This document shows positions 18,751 through 28,514 of a stretch of 40,141 nt of DNA, piece after piece. Origin of the DNA: an uncultured Candidatus Saccharibacteria bacterium (GTDB taxonomy: Bacteria; Patescibacteriota; Saccharimonadia; Saccharimonadales; Saccharimonadaceae). Position 1 is the first letter of the stretch; each line of letters begins with the position of its first letter. The notes under the pieces are model-generated. The model was not told the origin of the DNA and did not search any database. It saw only the letters and a list, made by a program, of their open reading frames with translations. The stretch covers positions 1 to 40,141 of the forward strand of contig CAMHNK010000004.1 in the NCBI GenBank assembly GCA_946186455.1. Reading direction: 5' to 3'. The position numbers were made by a program, and so were the translations under genes.

Positions 18751-19095
18751 ATGATCAGTCAAACATACGTGTCGAGGAGAGAGGCGAGTGCTGGATTTGT
18801 CCGAAATCGCAACATTGTCCGTCACACCAAAAGAAATCTCGGTTCCATTTCACAGACTATTATTGTTGCCATGCTTACGCTTGTATTCGGACTAATTTAT
18901 GTAGCCGAGGGGACCAAAGCTACCAGTCTTGATTATCAAATCTCTGACGTTGAATCTGAAATTTCTGAAATGACCGCCCGTCGTGACGATCTCGCTGTAG
19001 AAAAAGCGCGCCTCACCTCTGTCGTCGCAGCCAAAAATAGCACTGTTGCTGCCGCCATGGAAGACGCCGTGGTGACGGGTTATGTCGCGGATTAA
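18751..19095 (+). CDS. FtsL-like cell division protein (short N-terminus, one TM, coiled coil)
   Basis: Position between rsmH and ftsI; TM segment then heptad-like YQISDVESEISEMTARRDDLAVEKARL. Confidence 0.65.
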   Translation: MISQTYVSRREASAGFVRNRNIVRHTKRNLGSISQTIIVAMLTLVFGLIYVAEGTKATSLDYQISDVESEISEMTARRDDLAVEKARLTSVVAAKNSTVAAAMEDAVVTGYVAD

Positions 19096-20812
19096 TTTAT
19101 TAAAGAAAATTGTTTTTGTCGCATTAGCGATTATTGCTGTGCGGCTATTTTTTATCCAAATCATCGAGCACGACATGTGGGTGGCAAAGGCCAACGACCA
19201 ACACACTTTAGTTGAAACCATCACGCCAAAGCGTGGCGAAATTTACATGATGGATCATAACGAGCCAGTCGCCGTCGTCTTAAATCAAACCGTTTATTCA
19301 GTGATTATTGACCCAGCTGTCACCGAAAAAGACAAGATTAAAGCTGCGCTCGAAACTCACGCCAAGAATTATATTACGGCGAATCTCGACGAAATCTACG
19401 AAATTGAAGGACTGAGATATTATATAGTGGCAAAAAACGTGCCATACACAAACGCCGTTGAAATTGCCGAAGAGGGCATTAGCTCCGTCTGGCTCAAAGA
19501 GGGCAACGCCCGCGTCTATCCAGAAGGCGAAATGGCCTCCACGACGCTTGGCTTCGTCAATGCCGATGGCCTTGGCCAATATGGTGTCGAAGGGTCACTT
19601 AACACACTTTTGACCGGCAAAGAGGGAACATTGAAGACTATCGCAGACGTCAACAAAGTCGCTCTCTCGATCGGTAAAGATAACGTCAAAATCCCAGCCG
19701 AAGATGGTAAAGACGTCGTGTTAAGCATTGATCGAAACTTTGAAAAAGGCGTTGAAGAGCATGGCATGAACGCCGTAAACGGCACTCAAGCCGACCATGC
19801 CGCCATCCTGGTGATGAACCCAAACACTGGCGAAGTCGTCGCTATGGCGACACTGCCAAACTATAACCCAGCAAACTATGGTATGGTAAAAGACGCCTCC
19901 GCCTACATCAACCAAACCACCGAAGTCCCATACGAACCGGCCTCTATCTGCAAGACCTTCACTTATTCCGCTGCCATTAACGAAGGTAAAATGACTCCAG
20001 ACACTACTTATAATAATAAACACTACGAAATCGTCGATGGCTGGAAGATTTGGAACGCTGAAACCCGTTCTAAGCTTTACGGCACGATTTCGATGCGTGA
20101 TGCGCTTTATTGGTCGCTTAACACTGGCTCCATCCACGCTCTGAAACTCCTCGGCGACAACCCAGAATCCATTACTCAGGCGGGTAGGGAAAAGCTTTAC
20201 GACTACTATCATAATAAATTCCGCCTTGGCCAAGCTACTGGTATCGAGCTTATCGAAGCTGAAGGCTATATCGAAGATCCAAACGAAGGCTGGGGTCGCG
20301 ATTCGACCTACGCCAACATGACTTTCGGCCAGAACCTCGGTATCACCATGATTCAGACCGCCACGGCTTTCTCCGCCGTTGTGAATGGTGGCTACTGGCG
20401 CACTCCGACCGTCGTCAAAGGTACGCTTGAAAATGGCACTATTAAGCCACTAAACAACGAAAAAGTCTCTGAGCAAATCCTCTCCGCTGAAACCAGCGCC
20501 ACTATGCGTGAACTCTTAATGAATAACCGTAGTTGGAAGGTCCGTAATGGTACCGATCGCGCCGGTTATTCTATCGGTGGTAAAACTGGTACCGCCCAGG
20601 TAATCGTCGACGGCTCTTATGATAATGAAATGAATAACCTCATTGGCTCCTATATGGGCTTCGTTGGTACTGCTGGCGAACTTCCACAATATGTCGTCAT
20701 GGTCAAGATGTGGGGCGAGGGCAAAGCCATCGGCTCCGGTGACGCCATGAATCTCTTTGATAATTTATCCCGTTACATTATTGATTACTATAAAATCAAA
20801 CCGAAAGCGTAG
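19082..20812 (+). CDS. ftsI: Penicillin-binding protein 2 / FtsI transpeptidase
   Basis: EPASICKTFTYSAAI (SxxK), SLN, GGKTGTAQ (KTG) motifs. Confidence 0.93.
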   Translation: MSRINLLKKIVFVALAIIAVRLFFIQIIEHDMWVAKANDQHTLVETITPKRGEIYMMDHNEPVAVVLNQTVYSVIIDPAVTEKDKIKAALETHAKNYITANLDEIYEIEGLRYYIVAKNVPYTNAVEIAEEGISSVWLKEGNARVYPEGEMASTTLGFVNADGLGQYGVEGSLNTLLTGKEGTLKTIADVNKVALSIGKDNVKIPAEDGKDVVLSIDRNFEKGVEEHGMNAVNGTQADHAAILVMNPNTGEVVAMATLPNYNPANYGMVKDASAYINQTTEVPYEPASICKTFTYSAAINEGKMTPDTTYNNKHYEIVDGWKIWNAETRSKLYGTISMRDALYWSLNTGSIHALKLLGDNPESITQAGREKLYDYYHNKFRLGQATGIELIEAEGYIEDPNEGWGRDSTYANMTFGQNLGITMIQTATAFSAVVNGGYWRTPTVVKGTLENGTIKPLNNEKVSEQILSAETSATMRELLMNNRSWKVRNGTDRAGYSIGGKTGTAQVIVDGSYDNEMNNLIGSYMGFVGTAGELPQYVVMVKMWGEGKAIGSGDAMNLFDNLSRYIIDYYKIKPKA

Positions 20813-20824
20813 TATAATATATAT

Positions 20825-21847
20825 ATGAGTATTAATGACGAAATGTTTTATGGGCTATTACTCGCGCTGACAGCTTTTCTTTTGTCCATGCTCTTAACGC
20901 CTGTTTATACCTACGTTGCTTATAAATATAAATTCTGGAAAAAGCAGAAAAAGACCACCGTGGACGGGGAAGCACTCCCGGTCATGACCAAACTTCACGC
21001 CCACAAATTCAAACACACCTTCCCGACTATGGCCGGCCTAATTGGTGTGGTTGTCGTTACGCTCGTCACTTGGATTTTTAACCTCGATCGTGGTCAAACT
21101 TGGCTACCACTCGTCGGGTTCCTCGGCGGTTCTTTCGTCGGTGTCATCGATGATTCTATCAACATCTTCGGCTCTGGTCGTGGTGCGGCCGGTCTCCGTG
21201 GGCCAGTGAAATTCTTCTTAATTACGGTTGTTGGTCTTATCCTTGGTTGGTTCTTCGCCTTCAAACTCGGCTGGACCAGCATTAATGTCCCATTCCTCGG
21301 TGACTGGGAGCTTGGCGCCTTCGCCATGATGCTCATCTTCGCCTTTGCCGTCGTCGCAACCTCAAACGCTGTTAATATCACCGATGGTCTTGACGGCCTT
21401 TCCGGTGGCCTCGCCATGTTAGCTTACGGTGCCTTTGGTGTAATTGCGATGTTCCAGGGTAAAATGCTATTATTTGGCTTTTGTATGACTGTCGTTGGCT
21501 GGCTTCTTTCTTACATTTGGTTCAACGTGCCACCAGCTCGTTTTATGATGGGTGATACCGGCTCCTTCGCACTTGGCGCCGGCCTCGGCATTGTTTCAAT
21601 GATGACCAATTCATTCTTACTCCTTCCAATTATCGGCCTCATGTTCGTGATTGAAACCGGCTCCAGCCTAATCCAACTCATCAGTAAGAGGTTCTTCCAT
21701 AAAAAAATCTTTATCTCCGCCCCGCTTCATCATCATCTCGAAGCTAAAGGTTGGGGTGAAGCGAAGATTGTGATGCGTTTCTGGATTATTGCCGGCGTCT
21801 GTGCATTTGTAGGCATCTTTCTCGCTGCCGTCGGAGGCGCCATCTAG
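20825..21847 (+). CDS. mraY: Phospho-N-acetylmuramoyl-pentapeptide-transferase
   Basis: PTMAGL, GVIDDSINIF, NAVNITDGLDGLSGGL, GDTGSFALG, APLHHHLEAKGW. Confidence 0.97.
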   Translation: MSINDEMFYGLLLALTAFLLSMLLTPVYTYVAYKYKFWKKQKKTTVDGEALPVMTKLHAHKFKHTFPTMAGLIGVVVVTLVTWIFNLDRGQTWLPLVGFLGGSFVGVIDDSINIFGSGRGAAGLRGPVKFFLITVVGLILGWFFAFKLGWTSINVPFLGDWELGAFAMMLIFAFAVVATSNAVNITDGLDGLSGGLAMLAYGAFGVIAMFQGKMLLFGFCMTVVGWLLSYIWFNVPPARFMMGDTGSFALGAGLGIVSMMTNSFLLLPIIGLMFVIETGSSLIQLISKRFFHKKIFISAPLHHHLEAKGWGEAKIVMRFWIIAGVCAFVGIFLAAVGGAI

Positions 21848-23073
21848 TGAACCGTAAACATAAATCCGATCTCGGGATTTTGTTTGCTACACTTGGACTT
21901 ATGATTCTGGGTTTAATCGTGATTTATGCGATTGGCCCGATGCGTGCGAACGTCTTAAATTCAACTTACGGCACAAACTATGGTGCTAATGACTTCTTTT
22001 TCGGTCAACTCCGCTCTGTCGCACTTTCACTTGCGGCTTTTTTCTTAGCCTTTAAAGTTATCCCTTACGATTTAGTCAAAAAATGTGCCAAACCGGCTAT
22101 TATTATCGCGCTATTTTTATCTGTTTTACTCTGGATTTTAGCCCAGTCCGGTTCCTCACTTGCAAAATGCGAACTCGGTGAATGCCGTTGGTACAATCTT
22201 GGTCCGGTCAGCTTCCAGCCAGCCGAATTCTTGAAACTTGCCATGGCGATTTACCTCGCAGATTTTCTAGACCGTAAAAAAGAAGAGGGAAGCATCGGTA
22301 AATTCAAAGAATTCTGGGTGCCACTCATCATTGTTTGTGGCCTCGCCCTCGGCCTTGTCGTCGTTGCTCAAGGCGATCTCGGCACTGGTGTTGCTCTAAT
22401 GGCAATTATTTTAGGCGCGCTTCTTGTCTCCGGTGTTTCGGCGAAACAATACATCATTATGCTTGCAATTATTATCGCCGTCGCCGTTGGCGCTGTGGCG
22501 ACTTCTAGTCACCGTATGCAACGTATTAACGCTTGGATCGATACGATTTCAGGGGCCGAGGTTTCCGATTCAACCTACCACATCGAAAACGCCATGCTCG
22601 CCATCGGTACCGGTGGGTTCTTTGGTGTCGGCATCGGTAATTCCGTCCAAGCCACCGGCTATCTCCCAGAATCCATCAACGACTCCGTCTTCGCCATCAT
22701 GGGTGAAACCTTTGGTTTCGTCGGGCTATTCGTGATTATCGCCGTCTTTGGTGCCATGTTAATCCGTATGTTAAAGGTCGCCGAGCATACGCCCGGACGC
22801 AATGAACGGTATTACATTGTCGCCGTTTTCGCTTGGACACTTGCTCAAGTGGCGGTCAATATTATGGCGATGACCGGTCTCGTTCCGGTCACTGGTATCA
22901 CCTTACCACTCCTGTCGTATGGCGGTACAAGCATGATCTTTATCTCGTTCGCAATCGGCCTCGTTTTACAACTTTCATGCTATACTAGTAGAGAGGTAAT
23001 CAAAAATGAAGATATTAGTAGTCGGCGGGGGGTCGGGCGGACACATTACTCCAGCCGTCGCCGTCGTTCGTGA
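21847..23073 (+). CDS. ftsW: FtsW/RodA/SpoVE family lipid II polymerase (GTG start)
   Basis: FQPAEFLKLAMAIYLA, QGDLGTGVALM, GLVPVTGITLPLLSYGGTSMI. Confidence 0.95.
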   Translation: MNRKHKSDLGILFATLGLMILGLIVIYAIGPMRANVLNSTYGTNYGANDFFFGQLRSVALSLAAFFLAFKVIPYDLVKKCAKPAIIIALFLSVLLWILAQSGSSLAKCELGECRWYNLGPVSFQPAEFLKLAMAIYLADFLDRKKEEGSIGKFKEFWVPLIIVCGLALGLVVVAQGDLGTGVALMAIILGALLVSGVSAKQYIIMLAIIIAVAVGAVATSSHRMQRINAWIDTISGAEVSDSTYHIENAMLAIGTGGFFGVGIGNSVQATGYLPESINDSVFAIMGETFGFVGLFVIIAVFGAMLIRMLKVAEHTPGRNERYYIVAVFAWTLAQVAVNIMAMTGLVPVTGITLPLLSYGGTSMIFISFAIGLVLQLSCYTSREVIKNEDISSRRGVGRTHYSSRRRRS

Positions 23074-24244
23074 GATTCTAGAGCAAAAACCGCGTACCAA
23101 AATTGAATTTTGGACTGATTTTAAATACTATAAAAATGTCACCAAACTCACTACCGAACTCGGCGTTTCTTGGGCGGACGCCCACGAAAAGAAGAAGGGA
23201 AGCTTCATTCGTGTTCGTCGTCTCCCAGCTGGTAAATTCCACCGCTATTCCGGTTGGTCCTTCAAAGATTATTTTGTCCACATCGACATCACGATTAAAG
23301 ATCTCATTTTTGGTAATATCTTCGGCTTCTTCGGCTTTATCACCGGCCTTATCACTTGTTTCTTCCGCCTAGTTCGTAAAGCCACTCGTCCGAATGTGAT
23401 TTTCTTAAAAGGTGGTTATGTCGGCCTACCGGTTGGTTTAATGGCGAGACTATTCAAAATCCCATACGTAATTCACGAATCCGACGCCGTCGCCGGTCTC
23501 GCAAACCGCATTCTTATGAAAAAAGCTTCGAAAGTCGCCTTTGGTATTCCACCATCCGACGAAGTTTTAGAAGCCCATCAGAGTTACGTTTGGACCGGCA
23601 TTCCGGTTGGTCCAGAATTTAAATCTGTCAGTGGCACAAAGGCGATGTCGCTTAAAAAAGCCTTCTCCTTTAACGAAGATAAGCCACTCGTCGTGATTAC
23701 TGGCGGTTCACAGGGTTCCGAAAACTTAAACGAAGCCACTCGTGTCATCCTTCCGGAACTCCTCAAGATTACTTCCGTTGGCCTCGTCGCCGGTCGTAAG
23801 CACTACGAAGATATGGTCGACTTAAAGCGCTATGAAAACTGGGAGAACGCCTCCCTTGAATCGAACTTCCGCATGTGGGAATTCAATACCACGATGAACG
23901 AGTTAATGGGCGCCGCCGATGTAGTCGTTTCTCGCGCCGGTGCTACCACGATTGCTGAGCTTGCCGCGCTTAAAAAAGCCGTCATTCTCGTCCCGTTTGA
24001 GCGTTTACCAGGCAGCCACCAAGTTCGCAACGCTGAACGCCTCAAAGCTTCTGGCGCCGTTGCCGTTCTTAACGATTCCGAAATGATGGAAGATCCAAAT
24101 AAACTCTTAGAAATCATTCGTCATTTAATTAAATCTCCGCGTGAGCGTGCCGACATGGCCGATGCTCTCCATAAAGAAGCCCGTGCCGATGCCGCCTCCC
24201 GTCTTGCTGAAATAATTCTTGGGGTGGCTTCTAGTGAAACATAA
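23006..24244 (+). CDS. murG: UDP-GlcNAc:MurNAc-pentapeptide-PP-undecaprenol GlcNAc transferase
   Basis: MKILVVGGGSGGHITPAVAV, ITGGSQGSENLNE, VSRAGATTIAELAALKKAVILVPFE. Confidence 0.96.
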   Translation: MKILVVGGGSGGHITPAVAVVREILEQKPRTKIEFWTDFKYYKNVTKLTTELGVSWADAHEKKKGSFIRVRRLPAGKFHRYSGWSFKDYFVHIDITIKDLIFGNIFGFFGFITGLITCFFRLVRKATRPNVIFLKGGYVGLPVGLMARLFKIPYVIHESDAVAGLANRILMKKASKVAFGIPPSDEVLEAHQSYVWTGIPVGPEFKSVSGTKAMSLKKAFSFNEDKPLVVITGGSQGSENLNEATRVILPELLKITSVGLVAGRKHYEDMVDLKRYENWENASLESNFRMWEFNTTMNELMGAADVVVSRAGATTIAELAALKKAVILVPFERLPGSHQVRNAERLKASGAVAVLNDSEMMEDPNKLLEIIRHLIKSPRERADMADALHKEARADAASRLAEIILGVASSET

Positions 24245-24797
24245 TTCTTCAATCCAATCCGGCCGCACAATTGCCGAGCGCAGGGAAAAACTCGAAACTG
24301 CCTCGGAACGCGCCGAAACGCACAAGAAAAACCGCACCAAACAGATTCTCCGGGTTACTTTTACCGTGGTCGGCTTTGTGGCAGCCGCTCTTGGCCTCGT
24401 ACGCCTCGCGATTCTATTTTTTACGCCTGATGGCGCCAATCCCGAGCCTGACACTATCACTGTCGTGCCTCAGCCGACTATTGAAGTAGTTGATGAAGCC
24501 ACCGGCAACAGCTCCGGTCTCACCTCTCGTATGAAAGAATACATCGGTCAAGCCGAGATCGATTTCCGTGACCTCAGTTATAACCCTTCAAAAGCCGTTA
24601 TTCCTCAGGGGTCCGTAAGAGAAGTAGATTTCTATCTCGAAGGTTACAAAGGATATATTAAAATGACAATCGACCGGGGCACCGCCGTCTCTGTTGAAGA
24701 CGCCGATCGCATGCTTCACTATCTTAAAACCATCGGTCAGATAGAGAATTATACCTATATTGATGTCCGGATAGAGGGCAAAGCCTACTGGAAATAG
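24234..24797 (+). CDS. FtsQ/DivIB-like membrane-anchored division protein (positional call)
   Basis: Single TM after basic N-terminus, located directly after murG; GTG start chosen. Confidence 0.5.
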   Translation: MKHNSSIQSGRTIAERREKLETASERAETHKKNRTKQILRVTFTVVGFVAAALGLVRLAILFFTPDGANPEPDTITVVPQPTIEVVDEATGNSSGLTSRMKEYIGQAEIDFRDLSYNPSKAVIPQGSVREVDFYLEGYKGYIKMTIDRGTAVSVEDADRMLHYLKTIGQIENYTYIDVRIEGKAYWK

Positions 24798-25024
24798 GGA
24801 ACTGTTCGGTTTTTGTTCGGCTAGTGTTCTCTGCTCTTTTGTTCGGTTTTTGTTCGGTTAGGGGGTTTCATTATGATGCTATGAGGGCGGGGAATATGGA
24901 AAATAACAGGGAAAAATGAAAAAAAGGGAAATATAACAAGGGAAAAGTCAAATTGTGGAAAACTCGGGCCAAAAATCGCCAACAACAGGGGTGGCGGTCA
25001 AAAACGGCCCAAAATGCACGAACT

Positions 25025-25227
25025 GACGGCCCATGGATGATCCAAATTGGCTGGTATTTATATTTAGCTCGCTTAGAATTTCGCCTGATTTAAATTTCAA
25101 ATTTTAGGCGGCTCTGCGCCGGTATTTCAGTACCGTGCTCGAGCCGTAAAATTTGTCATTTAAATGGGAAATTCTAAATGCTCGATAAATACAAATACCA
25201 GCCACGTGGAATCATACATACGCCGTA
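25025..25227. repeat. ~200-bp imperfect palindrome / foldback element
   Basis: GGCTGGTATTTATATTTAGCTCGCTTAGAATTTC...CGGTA-tttcag-TACCG...GAAATTCTAAATGCTCGATAAATACAAATACCAGCC. Confidence 0.8.
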
Positions 25228-25258
25228 ATTCCCGCCCGGCCCCGCATATTTACCCTAT

Positions 25259-25284
25259 AAAAGACGTATAGACAATCGTCTTTT
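25259..25284. repeat. Perfect 8-bp hairpin
   Basis: AAAAGACG-tatagacaat-CGTCTTTT. Confidence 0.5.
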
Positions 25285-25367
25285 GCCGATATCTGTAATG
25301 TCTTAAAATCTGTATTGTGCGACATTTGACGTATGTGGATTTGGACATATGTTGATGCGTCTAAAAT

Positions 25368-25397
25368 CCGGCCCGTTTTTTCGTCGGGCCGGCTAAT
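25368..25397. terminator. Terminator-like hairpin between convergent genes
   Basis: CCGGCCCG-ttttttcgt-CGGGCCGG; downstream TTTTT on + and ATTTT on -. Confidence 0.55.
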
Positions 25398-25417
25398 TTT
25401 TAATTTTGTTTAGTTTC

Positions 25418-28400
25418 CTAGTGTTTGATTGCCAAAAATCCGTCCGACGAATTGTCTTTTTCTGCATAATGGTCTGGACGGTTGACTGGTCGGTCGAGTG
25501 GCGCCTGATTATGGGATGGATAGATCTCTACCACTGATTTCTCCTGGTAGACGACCTCTGGTTTAACAGGGGTGGTAACAGGGGTGGGAACTGTAGGTGC
25601 TGCTGGGGTAGTATTAACAGGGGTGGTAACAGGGGTAGGGGATTGCATAACAGGGGAAGCATCGAGGGCCTTTTTACCGGCCTTTCTACGGGATTTTCGG
25701 TCCTTTCCCTTCCCTTTACTCGGTTCTGGGGCTTTCGGGGCCTCTACGGGCCGTTTTTCAGCTTCAGGAGCCTTTTTCTGCTTCGGCTCTTCCTTCGGTT
25801 TTACAGTTTCCTGCTTTTTTTCGACCTTCTGCTGTACTATCTTAGCTAGATCTTTTAAGCCCAGTCTTTCTTTACCTTCAGCGGCGTTCGGGCTGAGGTT
25901 TTGGCGACGGAAATCTTCTTGTGGCGTAGCCGGTTTCTTTAAGTTCGGTTTTTGTTCGGGTTTAAGCACAATGGTGTTGGTCGGCATGGATGGGGCATCG
26001 GTGACCATTTGGCGGGAAACCGGAGCAAACACCGGCGCTTCATTCTGACGGCCGGAATCTGATAATTCCCTCTTATACTTCTCAGATTGCTCAATCGTTT
26101 CACGGATTTCTTCCTCCACATCATAGCGTGGACGGGCATAAGTAGCTCTAGAATGTTCGACAATCTCGTTGAAATTATCCTTTGGTGTATCTGGAATCTG
26201 AAGTGTAGTAGCAGAGAAAGCCGGCACCTTTTCGCCATTAATAATCATCGAAATGACGAAGTTACGGTTGTTAAGTTGTAAGAGGTCAGAAGCCTCGAAA
26301 ATCGGCTCAAATTGCTTCGACAGAATCGGTGCATCATCGGCAGAAACGCGGAATGAAATGGTAGTACCGACGTTACCAAATACGGCATCGCGAACCGACT
26401 CGGTCATCTGGGCGACGTATTGGTTCGCTACGGTGAGGTTAAGGCCGTATTTACGGGCCTCCGAGAGAATCACGGCAAACGAATCGGTGGCAAAGTTTTG
26501 GAACTCATCTACATATAGGTAGAATGGACGACGATCCTTGACATCCGGAATATCCGAGCGGCTCATGGCAGCGAGCTGGACTTTAGTGACGAGGAAGGCA
26601 CCGAGAATACCGGCATTATCTTCACCGATGAGACCCTTTGAAAGGTTTACGACGAGAATTTTACCTTCATCCATAATCTTACGGATATCAAACGATGACT
26701 TTGGCTGACCGATGATATTACGAATGATTGGGTTTGCCGTGAAGGCACCGACCTTGTTTAGGACTGGCGCAATCGACTCGTTAACCTGCTTTTCGTTCCA
26801 TTGGCCAAACTCGTGCTTCCAGAACTGGAGAACGGTCACATCGTGACAGTATTCCAAAGTTTCTTTACGGAAATCCTTGTCTGTTAACATCCTCGAGATG
26901 TCAAGGAGCGTAGTTTCTGGGCGATCGAGCAACGCGAGCAACGTATAGCGAAGAATATGCTCAAGCCTTGGACCCCAAGAATCGCCAAACATGCGCTTCA
27001 AAACGCCAATTACTTCGGAACAAATATTTGGTTTCTTGGCTGGATCGGAAATCTCGAGTGGGTTAAAGGCGACCGGGAAAGCGGTATCGGCCGGATTGAA
27101 GTAAACAACGTCTTTTATGCGTGATTCTGGCACGAATTTCAGGTTGTCAATCGCAAAATCACCATGCGGATCGATAATACAATAGCCCTGGTTATAGAAG
27201 AGGTCCGAGAGCGCCATGAGCTCAAGCAGGCCAGACTTACCGGCACCAGTTTGGCCAATAATATAAACGTGGCGTGAACGGTCACGACGAATTAGGCCAA
27301 ACTGATGATTGATACCACGGAAGTTAGTGAGGCCAAAGGCGGAAATATTCTCGTCGTTCTCCATCTCACCAGTGAGAACCGGGAGTTTAGCTGGTGGTTC
27401 CGCGGTCTTTGAGCTGGCCCACACGATATTTGGCGTCTCGACGGAAGTATGCGGCAAATGATAAACCGAAGCGAGCTCTGAGATATTTAGAATAAAGCCC
27501 GTGTCCGCAAATGAACGCATCTTATAAGCAGCGAGTTCATCCCTACTGAAAGTACCACCGACCTGCTTAAAGCCGTTCAAGTTCGTGGAATTAAACTGCT
27601 TAAATGTACCGACAAGCGCCTGCATATTGAGTTTTGCATCAATGTCGCTCTGGCCAAGATATACCAAGCGAATCTTTACTTCGTAGCCTAATTTCGTAGC
27701 CTTCTCTTCTGCCTTACTAATCTGGGTTTTGGCGCGATCCGAGAGTTCAACTTTTACATCCGAACCGGTACCACCGGCAGGTGGACGGAATAATGCCCCG
27801 AGAATTTCGACCACATAAGTCCAGTCGAAATTAAAACCAAACGCAGTCTTCTTCCCAGCTTTTACGCCCTTGACCCATTTGTCGGTCGTGGATTTATGCC
27901 AATCATCCGGAATCGGGCGGGCGAGAATTTGAATCCACATTTCTTCGGTCTTCTCCGGGCTAAGTTTGGCGAGCGTACCCGTAATACCCGCGAGCGGATC
28001 AACTTCAAACGATTCGAAGGTTTTAATTGGCAGTGCCGAGTTGTCTACTAAAGTTAATTCGGATGTATAACTAACTGGATACTTCGTTCTCGCATCCACA
28101 TAGTCTTCATTCATTTTATAAATTTGGACGGTTGGGTACTGCGAATAAATCTGCCCTTCGACGAAACTTTGCAATACTTTTGGCACCCAGACGTAAAAAC
28201 GAATCTGCCCTGCCGTTGAGACAATTTCAAATGACAAATGTTCCTGCACGCCACCGGAGTTCTTAAGTTCCTGTTTATCACGGAGAATACCATGTAGAGA
28301 TGCAAATAACTGCTCCGCCGCGAGCTCTTTCTTGTCGTTCGTGCGTGGGATTTCGAGCATGAGAAGCACGGAATCGACATTGAGAACCTTCAGAGTATTT

Positions 28401-28495
28401 AATTTTTTATAATTTCGATAAGTAAAATAAGCCAGAATCGCAACCGCGGGAATCCAAAACATCGGCGTTAAAATAAAGTGTATGACTTGATCCAT
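25418..28495 (-). CDS. Membrane-anchored VirD4/HerA-like (DUF87/TraM-type) ATPase with low-complexity C-terminal tail
   Basis: VYIIGQTGAGKSGLLELMALSDL Walker A; FYLYVDEFQNFATDSFAVILSEARKYGLNLTVANQY; Pro/Thr/Val tail PTPVTTPVNTTPAAPTVPTPVTTPV. Confidence 0.82.
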   Translation of the reverse strand: MDQVIHFILTPMFWIPAVAILAYFTYRNYKKLNTLKVLNVDSVLLMLEIPRTNDKKELAAEQLFASLHGILRDKQELKNSGGVQEHLSFEIVSTAGQIRFYVWVPKVLQSFVEGQIYSQYPTVQIYKMNEDYVDARTKYPVSYTSELTLVDNSALPIKTFESFEVDPLAGITGTLAKLSPEKTEEMWIQILARPIPDDWHKSTTDKWVKGVKAGKKTAFGFNFDWTYVVEILGALFRPPAGGTGSDVKVELSDRAKTQISKAEEKATKLGYEVKIRLVYLGQSDIDAKLNMQALVGTFKQFNSTNLNGFKQVGGTFSRDELAAYKMRSFADTGFILNISELASVYHLPHTSVETPNIVWASSKTAEPPAKLPVLTGEMENDENISAFGLTNFRGINHQFGLIRRDRSRHVYIIGQTGAGKSGLLELMALSDLFYNQGYCIIDPHGDFAIDNLKFVPESRIKDVVYFNPADTAFPVAFNPLEISDPAKKPNICSEVIGVLKRMFGDSWGPRLEHILRYTLLALLDRPETTLLDISRMLTDKDFRKETLEYCHDVTVLQFWKHEFGQWNEKQVNESIAPVLNKVGAFTANPIIRNIIGQPKSSFDIRKIMDEGKILVVNLSKGLIGEDNAGILGAFLVTKVQLAAMSRSDIPDVKDRRPFYLYVDEFQNFATDSFAVILSEARKYGLNLTVANQYVAQMTESVRDAVFGNVGTTISFRVSADDAPILSKQFEPIFEASDLLQLNNRNFVISMIINGEKVPAFSATTLQIPDTPKDNFNEIVEHSRATYARPRYDVEEEIRETIEQSEKYKRELSDSGRQNEAPVFAPVSRQMVTDAPSMPTNTIVLKPEQKPNLKKPATPQEDFRRQNLSPNAAEGKERLGLKDLAKIVQQKVEKKQETVKPKEEPKQKKAPEAEKRPVEAPKAPEPSKGKGKDRKSRRKAGKKALDASPVMQSPTPVTTPVNTTPAAPTVPTPVTTPVKPEVVYQEKSVVEIYPSHNQAPLDRPVNRPDHYAEKDNSSDGFLAIKH

Positions 28496-28514
28496 ATGCT
28501 TATTTTAGCATATA

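Noticed and set aside
25325-25362. GACGTATGTGGATTTGGACATATGTTGATGCGTC as a possible dif/XerCD site
   Set aside because: Partial dyad symmetry but no convincing match to XerC/XerD arm consensus; needs genome-scale skew data.
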